Source: Porphyra umbilicalis (taxonomy: Eukaryota; Rhodophyta; Bangiophyceae; Bangiales; Bangiaceae). From it: a DNA stretch of 20,111 nucleotides. The translations under genes and the position numbers were made by a program. The stretch lies in contig KV919348.1 of NCBI GenBank assembly GCA_002049455.2, positions 1 through 20,111 of the forward strand. Direction: 5' to 3'. Below the pieces are notes generated by a model that worked only from the letters and a program-made list of their open reading frames with translations, had not been told where the DNA came from and searched no databases. Below, piece after piece: positions 1 through 10,160 of the stretch. Within the stretch, counting starts at the first letter, position 1. Each line of letters begins with the position of its first letter.

Positions 1-81
1 TTACCAGGCACACGTCTCATTGCGGTAAAGCCGCACGTCACACTCAACGATGCCCCGTCTGCCACCAAATGCCCCCCTATG

Positions 82-3000
82 TCACTCTTGGCTGGCCAAC
101 ACCGCAGCCATTGCCGTCTGGACGAGGCCATCCACAAACGCATCCGCCGCCACTGCCCGGGGCGCCACACCCTCTCGGGCCTCGGCAGCCGCCTCTCCGA
201 GCGTGCCATTCGCCCGCCCGACGGGCAGCACCGGGCTCGTCCCCGAGGTGACCGTGTCCCCCCCCCCACGTCCCGCCGCGTCCACCAGGTCGACCGACGC
301 CGCCCCGCCTGCCGGCCGCGACACGGCAGTTTTGAACGATTGCGATTCGCCGCCGCCGCCAGCCAACTTGGAGCGCAGGGAAATGGCGGTCTTGAACGAC
401 TGCGAGTCGCCGAGCGCCTCGGTAGGGCGCCCACCGGTCGACCCCGCGGCGGGGAGCAGGACGCCGCTGCCGCCCGAGAGCGGCTCAGAGCCAGGTACGC
501 CGGGTGGCAGGGGCGGGCGCGATCGGGGCGTGGGCAGCGGGGCAGGGACGGGCGTCAGCGTCTCGTCTGAGTCAGACGAGGCGGGTGCGGCCGGCTTCAC
601 GGGCGGCACGTTGCCATTCACCACTGGAGGAGTGCCATCCACCTGCGGAGGCGTCGCCACACGCGCCGCCAAGGGGAAGGCCGGCTCCGACGGCTCGTCG
701 CGATGTCCGAAAGTAGGGCTCGAGAGGGAGAGCACGGCAGCCGCCGGGACGACCGCTGCGGCTGCGGCAACCGGGTTGGCTCTCGGCACCGGCACGGTGG
801 CGGCGACTGCAGCCTTGTTTGGGATACAGGTGGCCGGGACACCGTCGGCGATAGCATCGAGATGCACTGTTGCGTTAGCACCAAGCGTCGCCGCCACAGG
901 TGGCAGCGGCACACCCTTCTCGGTAGCGATCACCTCGGTCGCCGTCGCCGGCGAGGCCCCAGCTGCCGCCGATACGTCAGCGGCGGCAGCGTCCGAGGCC
1001 GGCGCTGCCGCGCCAAGTTCGCCACTGGCCACCGCCTTGCTTCGCGATGACACCGGTGCTGTCGAAGCTCCGCCATCGTCCGCCTTGCCCGGCGGTGGTG
1101 GCATCCCCGCCGCTGGCGATACCGGCATGGCCAGGGGCAGGGGCGGCACCTCCAGCGTTGCGCCACCCGGCGGCCCGACAGGCGTCACGCCACTCGGCTG
1201 ACCCTCTGGCGTCGCGCCCGCCGGCGTGCGGTCGTCAGATGTCGTGGACCCTTCTCTGCCGCTCACTGCCGCGCCAGATTGGCGCACGTTGTCGACGCGA
1301 ACAGAGCGGGAGCGGGAGGCGCCGCCGCCACCGCCCAACGGGCTGAGCTGCTCGAGCGAGAAGGCAGAGTCGACGTCGGGCAAGCTCGACACGGTCGGCG
1401 ACGGCTCGGCAGCAGCGTGGAGAGATGCGTCGGTAGCGGCCTCGGCCGTACCGAGCGGCTGTGCCGGCATCGAGCCGGCGGGGTTGGCAACACCCTGCAT
1501 GGCCACCGGATGGCCGATCGCACCTGCCGCCGGCGCGGCCGGGGCTATGGTTGCAATGTCTGCATCCGCCGTCGCAGACACCACCGCCTCCTCAGCGGCC
1601 GTCGTCGTTGCCTCCTTCACGGTCGCTGCCATGCTTGGTGCCACCATCGATTCATTGCCGACCACCGCCGCCCCGTCGATCGCCGCCGGCATTGTGACCG
1701 TCAATGCTGGCGTCACCCCCCGCACCGCCATATTCGTAGCAGCAGCACCGACCGTTGAAGTGCTTCCCTCTGCCGCCGTGGCACCTGCCGCAGCTTTCTG
1801 CGCCACCCCTGTGCTCATCCCGAGTGAAGCGCTCGCGTTGACGCCGGCAGCTTCGGGACGCACCTGCGTTACGGCTCGGGCCGACGCAGCCGGTGCGTCG
1901 TCCCCCGCGGCGGCAGTGGCGTCGAGCATGACTGCATCGCCGCCGCCAGCCGACCCACCCGACGACGGCGACAGAGCACCTCGCGGCGGGGATGGCACAC
2001 GGCCGTCCCCGCCGCTGGTGGCGGCAGACAGCCGGACAGGCTGCTCAGACACGGACGCGCCCGACTGGCTCAGCCGCACGACCGAGGCGTCGCTGGGGCG
2101 GCCGCGGCCACCGACGACCGAGGATTGGGTGACCTTGACGGCGGGTGGCTGCTCGTCATCCTCCCCGACCGAGCTCTCCGAGTCACTCACATGACTGTCC
2201 CGCCCGCCGCCCAAACCCGCCTCCTGGTCGCCATCGTCGCCGGGACTGTCCCCACCGTTGCCGGCGCCAGCGCCACTGCCAGCAGCCGCGCCACCCGCCG
2301 GGAACAAGGTCCTCTCGACCGCCGGCGGGCGGCTGCTGCCGCCGCGCGCATCACCGTCCTCGGGCGTGTCGCCGCGCCCAGAGGGCAGCGACGCGAGGGC
2401 GGCCTCGTCGTCGGGCCCCACCGCTGCAACTTCGCCCAGCATGGCGACTACCCGCCGGATGGCGTCCCGCCGGCCGCGGCCGTCGGTTTGGAGGCGGCGG
2501 ACCAAAGTAGAGAGTCGCTCGTACTCCCGCTTGGTGTTCTTGAGGTGGACGCGCAGGATGTCGCTCTCCGTGCGATGCCTTTGGGCGTCGGCGAGGGCGG
2601 CATCAGCGCGCGCGCGCTCCCGCCGCTCCTCCGACGTGGCCGCCGCACGGCGGGTCGACGACTCGAGGGCGGCCTGCGTCACGTTTTGAGCACGCGCCTC
2701 GGCGGCGTGCGCTTCGGCTTCGGCTTCCGCAATTCGCACTTCGGCGGCGACGCGGGCGGTGCGTTCCGCCTTCTCCGTTCGCACGGACGCGTCGAGTTGG
2801 TCCCGCAACTCCCGGGCCGTGCGCTGCGCTTCCGCGAGCACGCCACGGAGGCGCTCCACTTCCCGCTCCGACTCCTTGCGCGCCGCGACGGCGGCGGATA
2901 GCTCGACGGCGGCGCGGTCGCGCTTAGTCTTCTCCGCGTCGATGCCGATGCGCAAGGTGCTGCTCTCGTTGATCGCCTCGCGCTTGGCCTCGACCTGCGT

Positions 3001-6000
3001 GTCCCGGTCCGCAGCCGACTCCTTGGCCTTGGTCTGCCACTCGGCCGCGTCCGCGCGCGCAAGCGACAATTGCGCCCGGGCGTCAGCGACAGCCGCGGTC
3101 GCAGTGGCAGCGGTCTTGCGGGCAGCCGTGGCGGCCTTGACCGCCCCACGGGACGCCTCTTCCGCCTCGTGGCGCTCCGTGGACGCATCTTCCGCTTGGC
3201 GGCGGAGGTCTTCCACCTCGGCTTGCAGCGAACGCACCTTGTTTTGTTCGGCCGACAAGGCGCTGGCAGTTGTGGCCGCTGCCGCCGCCGCCGCCGCCGC
3301 CGCCGATGCTGCCGCCGTTGCTGCCGCCGCCCTGCGTGCGCCACCGCCGGCGGACGGCCCCAGCAGCGCACCGGTGCGCGCACTTGACGCTCGGTTTTCG
3401 GCCAGCGTCGCCGCCGCTCGCAGCCGCGCATTCTCATCCTTCAACGCCGCCATGGCCTTGGCGTGCGAGGCCGCCGCCGCCCGCAAGCCATCGACCGTAG
3501 TTTTCGTCGTCGACGTGACGGCCCGCTCCACCTCCACATGGGACAAGGCGGTATCTAATGCCACCAGCAGCTGCGCCTTGGTGCGGGTGTCGGCACGGGG
3601 AGCCGGCGGGGGAGGCCGCGCCGGACCCCCACCAGTGCCACCAAACTCCTCCGGCGCAGCGGGCGCAGCGGCGGGGGCCGGGCGGGTGGCGGCCTTGACC
3701 GACGACTTGGTGGGGCGCCGTGTCACGGCAGCGCGCAGGGGGGGCGCTGCGGCCGGCGGCTCGTACGGCGGCTCCTCGTCCCCATCGCCGTCATCGGCGG
3801 CGTTGTCCTCGTCCCCGTCGCCATCACCGTCCAACGCGGCCGCCGGAGGAACGGGCGGCGGCTCTGCGAGGCGTCGGCGCTTGCGGACACCACCGCCGCC
3901 AGTCGTGGGTGCTGCCCGCTTGGCAGACGCCTCCTTTTTCTTGGCAGCCGCTGCAGCACTTTTGGCGGGCGTGCCCGCCTTCTTGCGTGCCGCCGGCGTC
4001 CGGCCCGCCGCGGCCGGTGGCGGCGAGTCGCTCTTGGTGGGCGAGAGGGACTCGCCCGCATCATCATCGGCGGCAGGGGGGTCGACCGTCGCGACGGTTG
4101 CAGCAGCCGCCGCTGCCGCTGCCAGCCCAGCCGCCTCCCCGTCCGCCGCAGCTGCCAGCTCCTTGGACCCGCCCCGCACCTTGGAGGTGGATTTGCGGGC
4201 AGCAGAAGTGGCCTTGCGGCCCGCCGCTTTGCGCGCCGGGGGGGACGGCGACGGCGGTGTCGCCGCCTCGTTACCCAGTGACGCCTTGGCCCCTCCCCGA
4301 CGGCGGGCGGCGGGTGACTTGGTGCGCGTCCGTGGTGTGACGGACGCTGCGGCGGCCGCGGCTGCGGCGGCTTCGGCGGGTGCCGCAACGGCGGCACCCG
4401 ACGGGGGCGACGGCAGCTTCTCCCCATGGGGCCCGACTTGTAACAGCGTCAGCGCGTTGGACGGCCCCGCCTCGTCGGCGCCACACGCGAAAACCCAGCC
4501 ATTGAGCTCTGGCAGTGGCACGAGCACCCCGTCGGCCCGACAAGCCGCCTGTGCGCCAGACCGGTCGAGCTCCGCCCACCGCAGCGTCACAGGCGCGACG
4601 CTCGTCGTCGCCTTACCCCGACCCCGCCCAGACGGCGCAGACCCGTTGTCCGACGTTTCGAGGCGGACGGAGTAAGCGGTGCCCGTCAGCGCCGCGCCAC
4701 CCTCGTAGCCGCCGATGATGATGGCGGTGGCAGACGTATCCCAGACGGCGTCGACATCACCGCCTTCGGAATCCTCCGGCTCGTCTGGGTAGTGGGCGGC
4801 GGCGTGACGCCACCGTGGCTCTGGAGGTGCCATGGACAGCGGCGACAACTCTGGCGCGTGCCACATCCATGAAGACGTGTCGAGGACAACCGTGCGAGCG
4901 GCGGGACGGCCATCGGCCCCGACGCCCCCAAAGACGAGCATATAGCGGCTGTCTACCAGGGCTGTGGCCGTGTGGTAGCCGCGGGGCAAATGGGCGGCGA
5001 GGTCCTTCCTGGCCGCCTCCGTGGCGCCACCGACTTTGGTTTCCATCCGCTTCCACGTGCGGTAGCGCACCGAGTAGAGGTCCACGTGCGCCATCGGGGC
5101 GTTGGTAGCTCCGCCCTTGGCAACGTCAGCAGATGATGCAACCGTCCAGCCGCCAAAGCAAAGCAGTATGGAAGAAGGTTCACGGGAGCCGGCCGCTGCG
5201 CCCTTAAACCGCAAGTTGCGCGTGGAGAGCCCCTGCAGAAGCACCGCCGAGTGGCCCCACTTCTGGCCCAGCTGCGTCTCATCTTTCTGCCGCTGCGACA
5301 TTCCCGGCATGTCGGCAGCCTGTAAACGATCAAAAGTCGAGCCAAACAGGAACGAGCACGTGCAAACAAAGAAACTCGACAACAACAAAGAGCATGTGAG
5401 CATCATCTTTCGCCGGGCACCGAGGAGGGAGAGATGAGGCCTGCGACAGAATGCCAACCCCACGACGCATCCTCACAACCACGCAGCACCTCTGAATTGC
5501 ACAGACAAAAGCATAGCACCCACCACAAGCAAGGACACATACCTCCACGGCCTCCCACCGGCACTCTGCCGACGACAGCCGGTACACCGAGTTGTACACG
5601 TGCGCCGGCCGGCGCCCGCCAATCAAGTAGTACCAATCGGTGCCACCACCCCCGTCCGGCACCCGTGTGAGGGTGTGGAAGACGCGCTGCCCAGGCGCCT
5701 TGCCCGACGTCCGCACCGGCGCGTGGTGGACCACGTCGCCCGCCTCGGCAACGTCGAGGGCGCGCAAGACAGACAGCGGGGCGAGGCTTTGATCCACGTC
5801 GGGCCCGACGCCGGCGTCGTCGACCTCTTCCCCATCAGAGGGGACGGCGAGGGAGCCGCCGAGCATGACGAGGCGCACGGTGCCGGGCGGGATGTCTTCG
5901 GCGTCGCCCCGGAGGCCAAACGCGGACAAGCCGGCAGCGGCGACCGTGCCGACCGCCGTCATCATGACATCCACCGACAACTCGCCGCCGCCATCCCCGC

Positions 6001-6088
6001 CGCTGCCCTGCGTCGCCCGCCCCGGCGACGGTGACAGGGCGTCTGCGGGTTCCACGCCCAGCTGCGAGCACACTAGCTGCGACGACAT
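82..6088 (-). CDS. Kelch-repeat protein with basic linker, long coiled coil and disordered tail (two exons)
   Basis: The coding sequence is complement(join(82..5319, 5543..6088)), about 1,927 residues. ATG at 6086-6088 is preceded in frame by a TGA at 6125-6127, which supports this start. Residues about 65-477 hold Kelch-type blades: hydrophobic strand plus GG (VMLGG, YYLIGG, ILLCFGG, MLVFGG, AIIIGG), then a Tyr/Leu-rich strand and a Trp (YRLSSAECRW, DLYSVRYRTW, LDTSSWMW). Such repeats form a beta-propeller for protein binding. Residues about 500-750 are Lys/Arg/Ala/Pro-rich with a KRRR nuclear-localisation-like cluster near 660. Residues about 758-1132 are heptad-rich Ala/Glu/Arg coiled coil. 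The rest is low-complexity Ala/Gly/Pro/Ser/Thr, with a duplicated SQSFKTA motif near 1815-1850. Kelch plus coiled coil recalls cytoskeletal or scaffold proteins such as Tea1-type or Kelch-ACBP proteins, but no ACB domain is seen and the function is unknown. Gene structure is strong; any family name beyond Kelch is inference. Confidence 0.85.
5320..5542 (-). other. Spliceosomal intron of the Kelch gene
   Basis: This 223-bp intron reads GAG|GTATGT at the donor (exon ends at 5543) and a pyrimidine-rich stretch ending TTTACAG|GCT at the acceptor (exon resumes at 5319). Both junctions are phase 0. Splicing joins two Kelch-like segments (RWEAVE to AADMPG) that otherwise lie in overlapping open frames. 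The interior is richer in A/T than the exons. Each exon frame stays open into the intron, so an unspliced reading would wrongly give two proteins, the downstream one starting at GTG (5463) with a false signal-peptide-like stretch. Confidence 0.88.
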
Positions 6089-6744
6089 GGTTGGTGGAAA
6101 GGGGCTCGGCAGGGGGCAAAGGCGTCAAGGAAGACACGCGAGTCGAGCGACCACAGCAGCGGCACCGCGAGACGCAGCAGCCGACGTCTGCAACGAGACG
6201 CCGACGTCTGCAATCGCGAGACACGCACCGGCGTCCGCACAGGGGCCGAGCGTACCACGTATGGTCACTGGCACAGCAGGCCAAACGGCCGCCCACAGAC
6301 GGCGGTACGAGCGACGGCAGGGCAGGCTCCACACGTCGGCCGCTGGGGCGACGCAGCGACAAAGCCGGGCCGCGGCGCGCCGTCCGACACCGCGGGAGAG
6401 AATCGGCGGCACAAGCGATCGCTCCGCCTGGACGGTGGATGCACGCCGTTGGCGGGGGAGGAGCAAAGCCCGACGAATCCAAAGAGGGACCGGGCGTACC
6501 CTTGAAGCGGGGCCGCCAGAGCCCGTTTGGTGGACTTGTCACTGAGTCGAGGTACGTTTGTAGCCCCCTTGGGTCACCATTTTTGGGTCACGCTTTTTGG
6601 GCCGGCGGCTCTCGCGCGCTCGCACGAAAAAAAAGTCTATGGCACGAGCGTGCAGCTGACCACATATGGCCTATCATGGCCGTTTCTGTACATTGCATGC
6701 AGAGCGACCTGTCGAAACCTAGAGAGGCGGCGGCGTCTGCCCCC
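6089..6744. other. Intergenic region between two minus-strand genes
   Basis: This is the 5' flank of the Kelch gene and the 3' flank of the neighbouring gene. No coding frame with support was seen; the open frames here are compositional. The left half is GC-rich. The stretch 6540-6710 is more A/T-rich and holds a 14-bp tandem repeat, an A8 run (6627-6634), CATATG (6663-6668) and GCATGC (6695-6700). No clear TATA box on the minus strand was identified. Confidence 0.6.
6571..6598. repeat. Two tandem 14-bp repeats upstream of the Kelch gene
   Basis: GGGTCACCATTTTT (6571-6584) is followed directly by GGGTCACGCTTTTT (6585-6598), 12 of 14 bases matching, and then GGG. The GGGTCAC core could be a paired protein-binding site about 480 bp upstream of the Kelch start codon, but a role is inference only. 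Confidence 0.5.
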
Positions 6745-8471
6745 TCAAAACCACCACTCTCCCCCCACCCCGGCGGCGACCACCCCCCACCGCACGCCGT
6801 CCACCCCTACCTCCACGTTGGCCGCCACCCGCCGGCCGTCCCCCCCCGCTTGGCCTTCCACGCCCACGTCGCCGTTGCCGACGTGACGCGCACGGCGCCC
6901 GCTGCGTCCGCGTCGTTGACCCCCCCACCACCCGCACGGCCGCCGTCGAGCCCGCCGGGGCGGTGACGGTAATCTTGGCCGCGACGCCCTTCCCGCCGCC
7001 CGCCTGCGACGTGGCCGCGACCGCCCAGCCGGCGCCAATGGGGCCCGACGCGCCGACCGCCGCGGTGGGGATGGCCCACCGGTGACCGCGCCGGCGGGTG
7101 GGGGGGGGGAGGGGGCGCCGCCCCCGCCGCCCCCGCCATTGGCCGTCGCGTTGGCGGCCACGTCGCCGTTGCCCTTGACGTCGGGCGCGTCCTCCGCGGC
7201 GAGCGTTGCGGAAAAGGTGGCCTTCCCCCCCCGACGAGCGGCAGCCCCCCGTGCGTCACAGACCACACCCGCGAGGCCGGCCATGGGAGGCGTCGCGGGG
7301 GCGCGCGGTCGCCCCCCCCCCCCCCCCTTTGCCTCCTCCAACCGCGGCGCGGACGTCACCCACAACCCCGACGGGTGCACGCAGACGCCCGCGGTCGGGG
7401 TGGCCCACCAGGGCACCCCCGCGCCACCTTGCCCGCCGCCCCGCCCGTCGCCTCGACACGCAACCGCACGCCGGCGGCGCGGCCGACCGGGGGCGACGTG
7501 GCGGCGGCGGTGAGCGCCGCGGCGTCGCCGCCGCCGGCGGTGGCGACCACCGACGCGGCGGCGCTCGTCCGCGGGTGCTCCGCCACCGCGCGGGCGGTGA
7601 TGGCCAGTGGCTTGCTGCCGCCGCCGGCGGTGGCGACCACCGACGCGGTGGCGCTCGTCTTCGGGTGCTCCGCCACCGCGCGGGCGGTGATGGCCGGTGG
7701 CTTGCTGCCGGCGGGGCGGCCGACGGCCTTGGCGCTAACCGTCAGCGTGGCGCCGTCGGGGCGGGGGAGGGCGGCCACGCGCGTGGCCTCGGCCGTGACT
7801 TTGGGCCTGCCGCCCTTGCGGCGTCCGCGGCTAGAGCCGCCACTCGAGGTGGACGAGTCGTCGGTGGGCTCGCTGGTATCGGCGGCGGCGGTGCCGGTGG
7901 GGCCGCCGCCGCCGCCGCCGGGGTCCCTGGGCGCGGGGAGGTCGGCGCCCCAGGCGGCGTTGACCGTCCACTCGCCGGCGGTGCCGTGCGCCTCGACCGT
8001 CTCGCGGCCGCTGGCGGTGCGGCGCACGTCGAGTTTCAGCGTCGAGGAGCCGGCGCGCGGCGGCGGGCCCCGCACCACCCGCACGGCGGCCGCCCACCAG
8101 GGGTCGTCTGCGTGGCGCGACGGCGACGGCCGCCGGTCGCCCGTGCGGGCGGGCACCCCCCCATTGGCGGCGCGAGCCGCTGCGGCGGCTGCCCGCTTGG
8201 CAGCCTTGCCCTCGGCCTCGCGCTGGATGCGAATGCCGCCGGCGCCGGCGCCCCCCTCCACGTGGCCCTTGACCGCCCACCGGCCGCCCGTGTGGCCGGG
8301 TGGTAGGAGCCACCCCGCCGGCGAGCCGCCGCCGGCCGCCGCCTCAAGCCGCACCGTGAGCCGCGACGCGGGGTCGGGCGGCGACAGGGGGCACACGCGG
8401 GGGACGGCGGCGGGGATGCCCCACCAGCGGCGCCGAGGGGGCATCGTGCGCCGTTGTGGCGGCGCCGCCAT
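6745..8471 (-). CDS. Unrecognised beta-strand-rich protein with repeated Trp-Trp motifs; frame broken at four homopolymers
   Basis: I do not recognise this gene. The start is ATG at 8469-8471 (MAAPPQRRTM), the first ATG in this open stretch; the stop is TGA at 6745-6747. The protein-like signal moves between minus-strand frames at four places, each next to a G/C run: 7416-7420 (5 bases), 7100-7109 (10), 6920-6926 (7) and 6840-6847 (8). One extra base in each run would give a continuous frame of about 576 residues. Seen in order: a motif WW-[AG]-x-P or similar at 8421-8426, 8094-8099, 7405-7410 and 7076-7078 (single W there), plus a terminal EWWF. Between them are many short strands alternating hydrophobic and polar residues (TVRLEAAA, TLKLDVRR, ITARAVAEH, ATFSATLAAED, KITVTAPAG), usually ending in Gly turns. 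This would suit a beta-barrel or repeated beta-sandwich, which is inference. The breaks may be sequence errors or real decay (pseudogene). Confidence 0.45.
7528..7707 (-). repeat. 90-bp tandem duplication inside the beta-rich gene
   Basis: 7528-7617 and 7618-7707 match at 86 of 90 bases. On the minus strand this doubles a 30-residue segment containing AITARAVAEHP and ASVVATAGGG. Being a multiple of three, it keeps the frame, which supports coding on this strand or at least a frame-neutral change. The two copies look recent. Confidence 0.85.
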
Positions 8472-8845
8472 GGTCGGACGGCGTGCCCAGCTGAGTGGCG
8501 GGGAGGGGGGCAGGGGGCAGACGCATAGGGCCTGTGCGCACCCGTCGTTGGCCGGCGGACCGTCGTCAGGGCCAGCAAAGGTCGGGAGAGGCGGCGGTAC
8601 CGCCGGCGTGTGCGGGGCAGTGGGCAAGCAGTGGCGAGAGGAAGGAAACGACTGGGGAACGAGGCGGAAGCACAGGAGGATGGTGGACGTGGAGGGATTG
8701 CCCGTCGGCAGGTGCCCATCGGCACGGGTGGCGCGGGTGATGCCGCAGAGCGAGGGGGGAACGCGGCAAACGATCGCGTCCGATCCGCCTGCAGGCCAGC
8801 TGGCCGCCGTGGTCACGGCGTTGCACACGACGTTGCAGTCAATAT
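8472..8845. other. 5' flank of the beta-rich gene, up to the composite element
   Basis: There is no supported gene in this stretch. The minus-strand frame of the downstream gene stays open through here but has no ATG before 8471. A pyrimidine-rich tract ending in CACTCAG at about 8492-8520 (minus strand) could be a 3' splice site for a 5' UTR or upstream-exon intron; no matching donor was identified. Confidence 0.4.
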
Positions 8846-8876
8846 GGTGCGTCGCCAAAGAATGATCGGATCTGAG
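8846..8876 (+). repeat. Left terminal inverted repeat of the composite element
   Basis: Reverse-complement match (28/31) to 19590-19620. Differences are T/C at base 3, G/A in GATCRGATC, and T/C three bases before the inner end. It is followed by a run of CACAGCA-type repeats at 8884-8922. Confidence 0.75.
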
Positions 8877-9209
8877 AAACGCTCACAGCAAGTCCCAGCA
8901 GTTCACAGCAACTCACAGCACAGAACTCCAAATTTCTGTGACCGCCCTTGCCTCCCACAGAGCCATCCAGGAGCCCTCAGCATGCAATCTACTCTCTTAA
9001 AGACGCTTGTAGGCTACTTTGTCCGTCCGCGACCACCCCGGATTGCTGATCGTTCAACAGTGTCAGTTTTCACACCCGATTCCAGCCACTGGGCCAGTGT
9101 TCACAGGCACTAGAGTAATTCATGACACGGCATGCACATGAAGTGTGCGGGTCGGTCGGAATTTCAGCCCCCATGACAGATTTATTTCGTCCAAAAGTAG
9201 TCTCAGCGG

Positions 9210-9600
9210 TGGTCGTCGTTGGTGGGTGGGGTGGGGGGCATGGGTTGGGTGGGGTGCCGTGATCGCGGCGGGGTCGGGTGGGTGCGGGTAGGGTGGGGGG
9301 GTGTGGGGTGGGAAGGGTGTGGGGTGGGAGGGGTGTGGGGTGGGAGGGGTGTGGGGTGGGAGGGGTGTGGGGTCGGGGGTGTGTGGGGTGGGGGGTGCGT
9401 TGGGTGGGTGGTGTGTGGGGTGGGGGGGTGTGGGGTGGGGGGGTGTGGGTGGGGGGGTGTGGGGTGGGGGGGGTGGGGTGAGGTGGGGGGGGGGTGGGGG
9501 GTGGGTGGGGGTGGGGTGGGGGGGTGGGGGTGTGGGGGCGTAGGAGGCGGCGCGGGGTGGGTTGGGGTGGTGTGCGTGTGCGTAGGGCGGGGTTGGTAGG
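9210..9600 (+). repeat. G/T-rich minisatellite block (copy 1; present in all eight copies)
   Basis: The plus strand is almost entirely G and T, with many G4-G7 runs separated by one or two bases. Its core is a 16-bp unit, GGGGTGTGGGGTGGGA, repeated about four times from 9300 to 9370 and then degenerating. Equivalent blocks start near 10570, 11943, 13320, 14690, 16065, 17440 and 18795. Such tracts are strong candidates for G-quadruplexes, with i-motif potential on the C-rich strand. The complementary strand has no stop codons in any frame for long distances, which explains the Pro/Thr/His-rich open frames here. Confidence 0.9.
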
Positions 9601-9764
9601 GTGTGCAGTGTGTAAGAGGCGAGGCGAGGCGGGTTTGGATGGCGTGGATGTGGGTAGGGTCCGGTGGTTGGAGTGTATGGGGTGGGGCATGTGCGGTTGT
9701 TGTAGTGGGGTGAGCTGTGCTTGGACGTACAGGTGGGCTGGGCTGGGATGAACCGGGAAGAGTA

Positions 9765-10160
9765 TTGCTGATCCCCGAATTTTGTCCTGGTGGACAGAGA
9801 CTGACTTGCGGACCGACTCTCTCCACCAATCAGATGCGCCCCTGGGACTGACTTGGTGCTCCTGATTTCTTACATGTGCCCATGCAGCCTGGAAATCAAC
9901 ATCAGCTCCTCTCATCTGCACTTCTGGCGAGGAGACAGTAGAAATTCTCAAGATCTCGCGTGGGCAGCTTGCTCAATGCCAAGAAAAGCGGATCAAGCGG
10001 CAACAAACAGTGAGTTCTGCTCGATGCAAGGTCCTGGCACAGAATGCGGGCTTTCTATTGGCTTCGATGCCTTCTTACTGTCGTTTTAAACCAATAGAGT
10101 GCTCTTATTCAGAGTCAGTCTCTGTCTCTGTCCCCCAGGACAAAATTCGGAGATCAGCAA
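9765..10160 (+). mobile_element. MITE-like TA-flanked element, copy 1
   Basis: 396 bp, flanked on both sides by TA (9763-9764 and 10161-10162). The ends are inverted repeats beginning TTGCTGATCYCCGAATTTTG; 35 of the first 37 bases match, after which similarity resumes past a 6-bp gap (GACTGACT). The interior is only moderately GC-rich, has no transposase frame, and contains CCAATCA (about 9828) and an inverted CTATTGG/CCAATAG pair (10055-10061 and 10091-10097). TA duplication with TIRs is typical of the Tc1/mariner superfamily; the family assignment is inference. Confidence 0.88.

Noticed and set aside
50..2194. Long plus-strand Ala/Gly/Ser-rich frames opposite the 3' part of the Kelch gene
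   Set aside because: Compositional shadows of the low-complexity tail; they start and stop without any domain or promoter signal.
2759..4675. A 638-codon plus-strand frame opposite the Kelch gene
   Set aside because: It is Ala/Ser-rich and mirrors the GC-rich third positions of the coiled-coil coding strand. The minus strand shows Kelch and heptad structure and a consistent splice.
7375..8865. A 496-codon plus-strand frame opposite the beta-rich gene
   Set aside because: Third positions coincide on the two strands, so GC3 cannot decide. The minus strand has spaced Trp motifs and alternating strands, while the plus frame is featureless Ala/Pro/Arg. Some doubt remains.
9210..9600. Telomeric repeats
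   Set aside because: The tract is G/T-rich but shows no regular TTAGGG- or TTTAGGG-type unit, and genes flank the array on both sides.
9070..9951. Minus-strand frames of 250-300 codons repeated in every satellite unit, rich in Pro, Thr and His
   Set aside because: They cross the MITE border and the C-rich block, where stop codons cannot form by composition. All three frames are open there and the block changes length freely between copies, so this is not constrained coding sequence.
9853..10089. A 78-79-codon plus-strand frame (MVLLISYMCPCSLE) wholly within each MITE
   Set aside because: No recognised domain or transposase motif. Copies descend from one recent insertion, so identity does not indicate selection.
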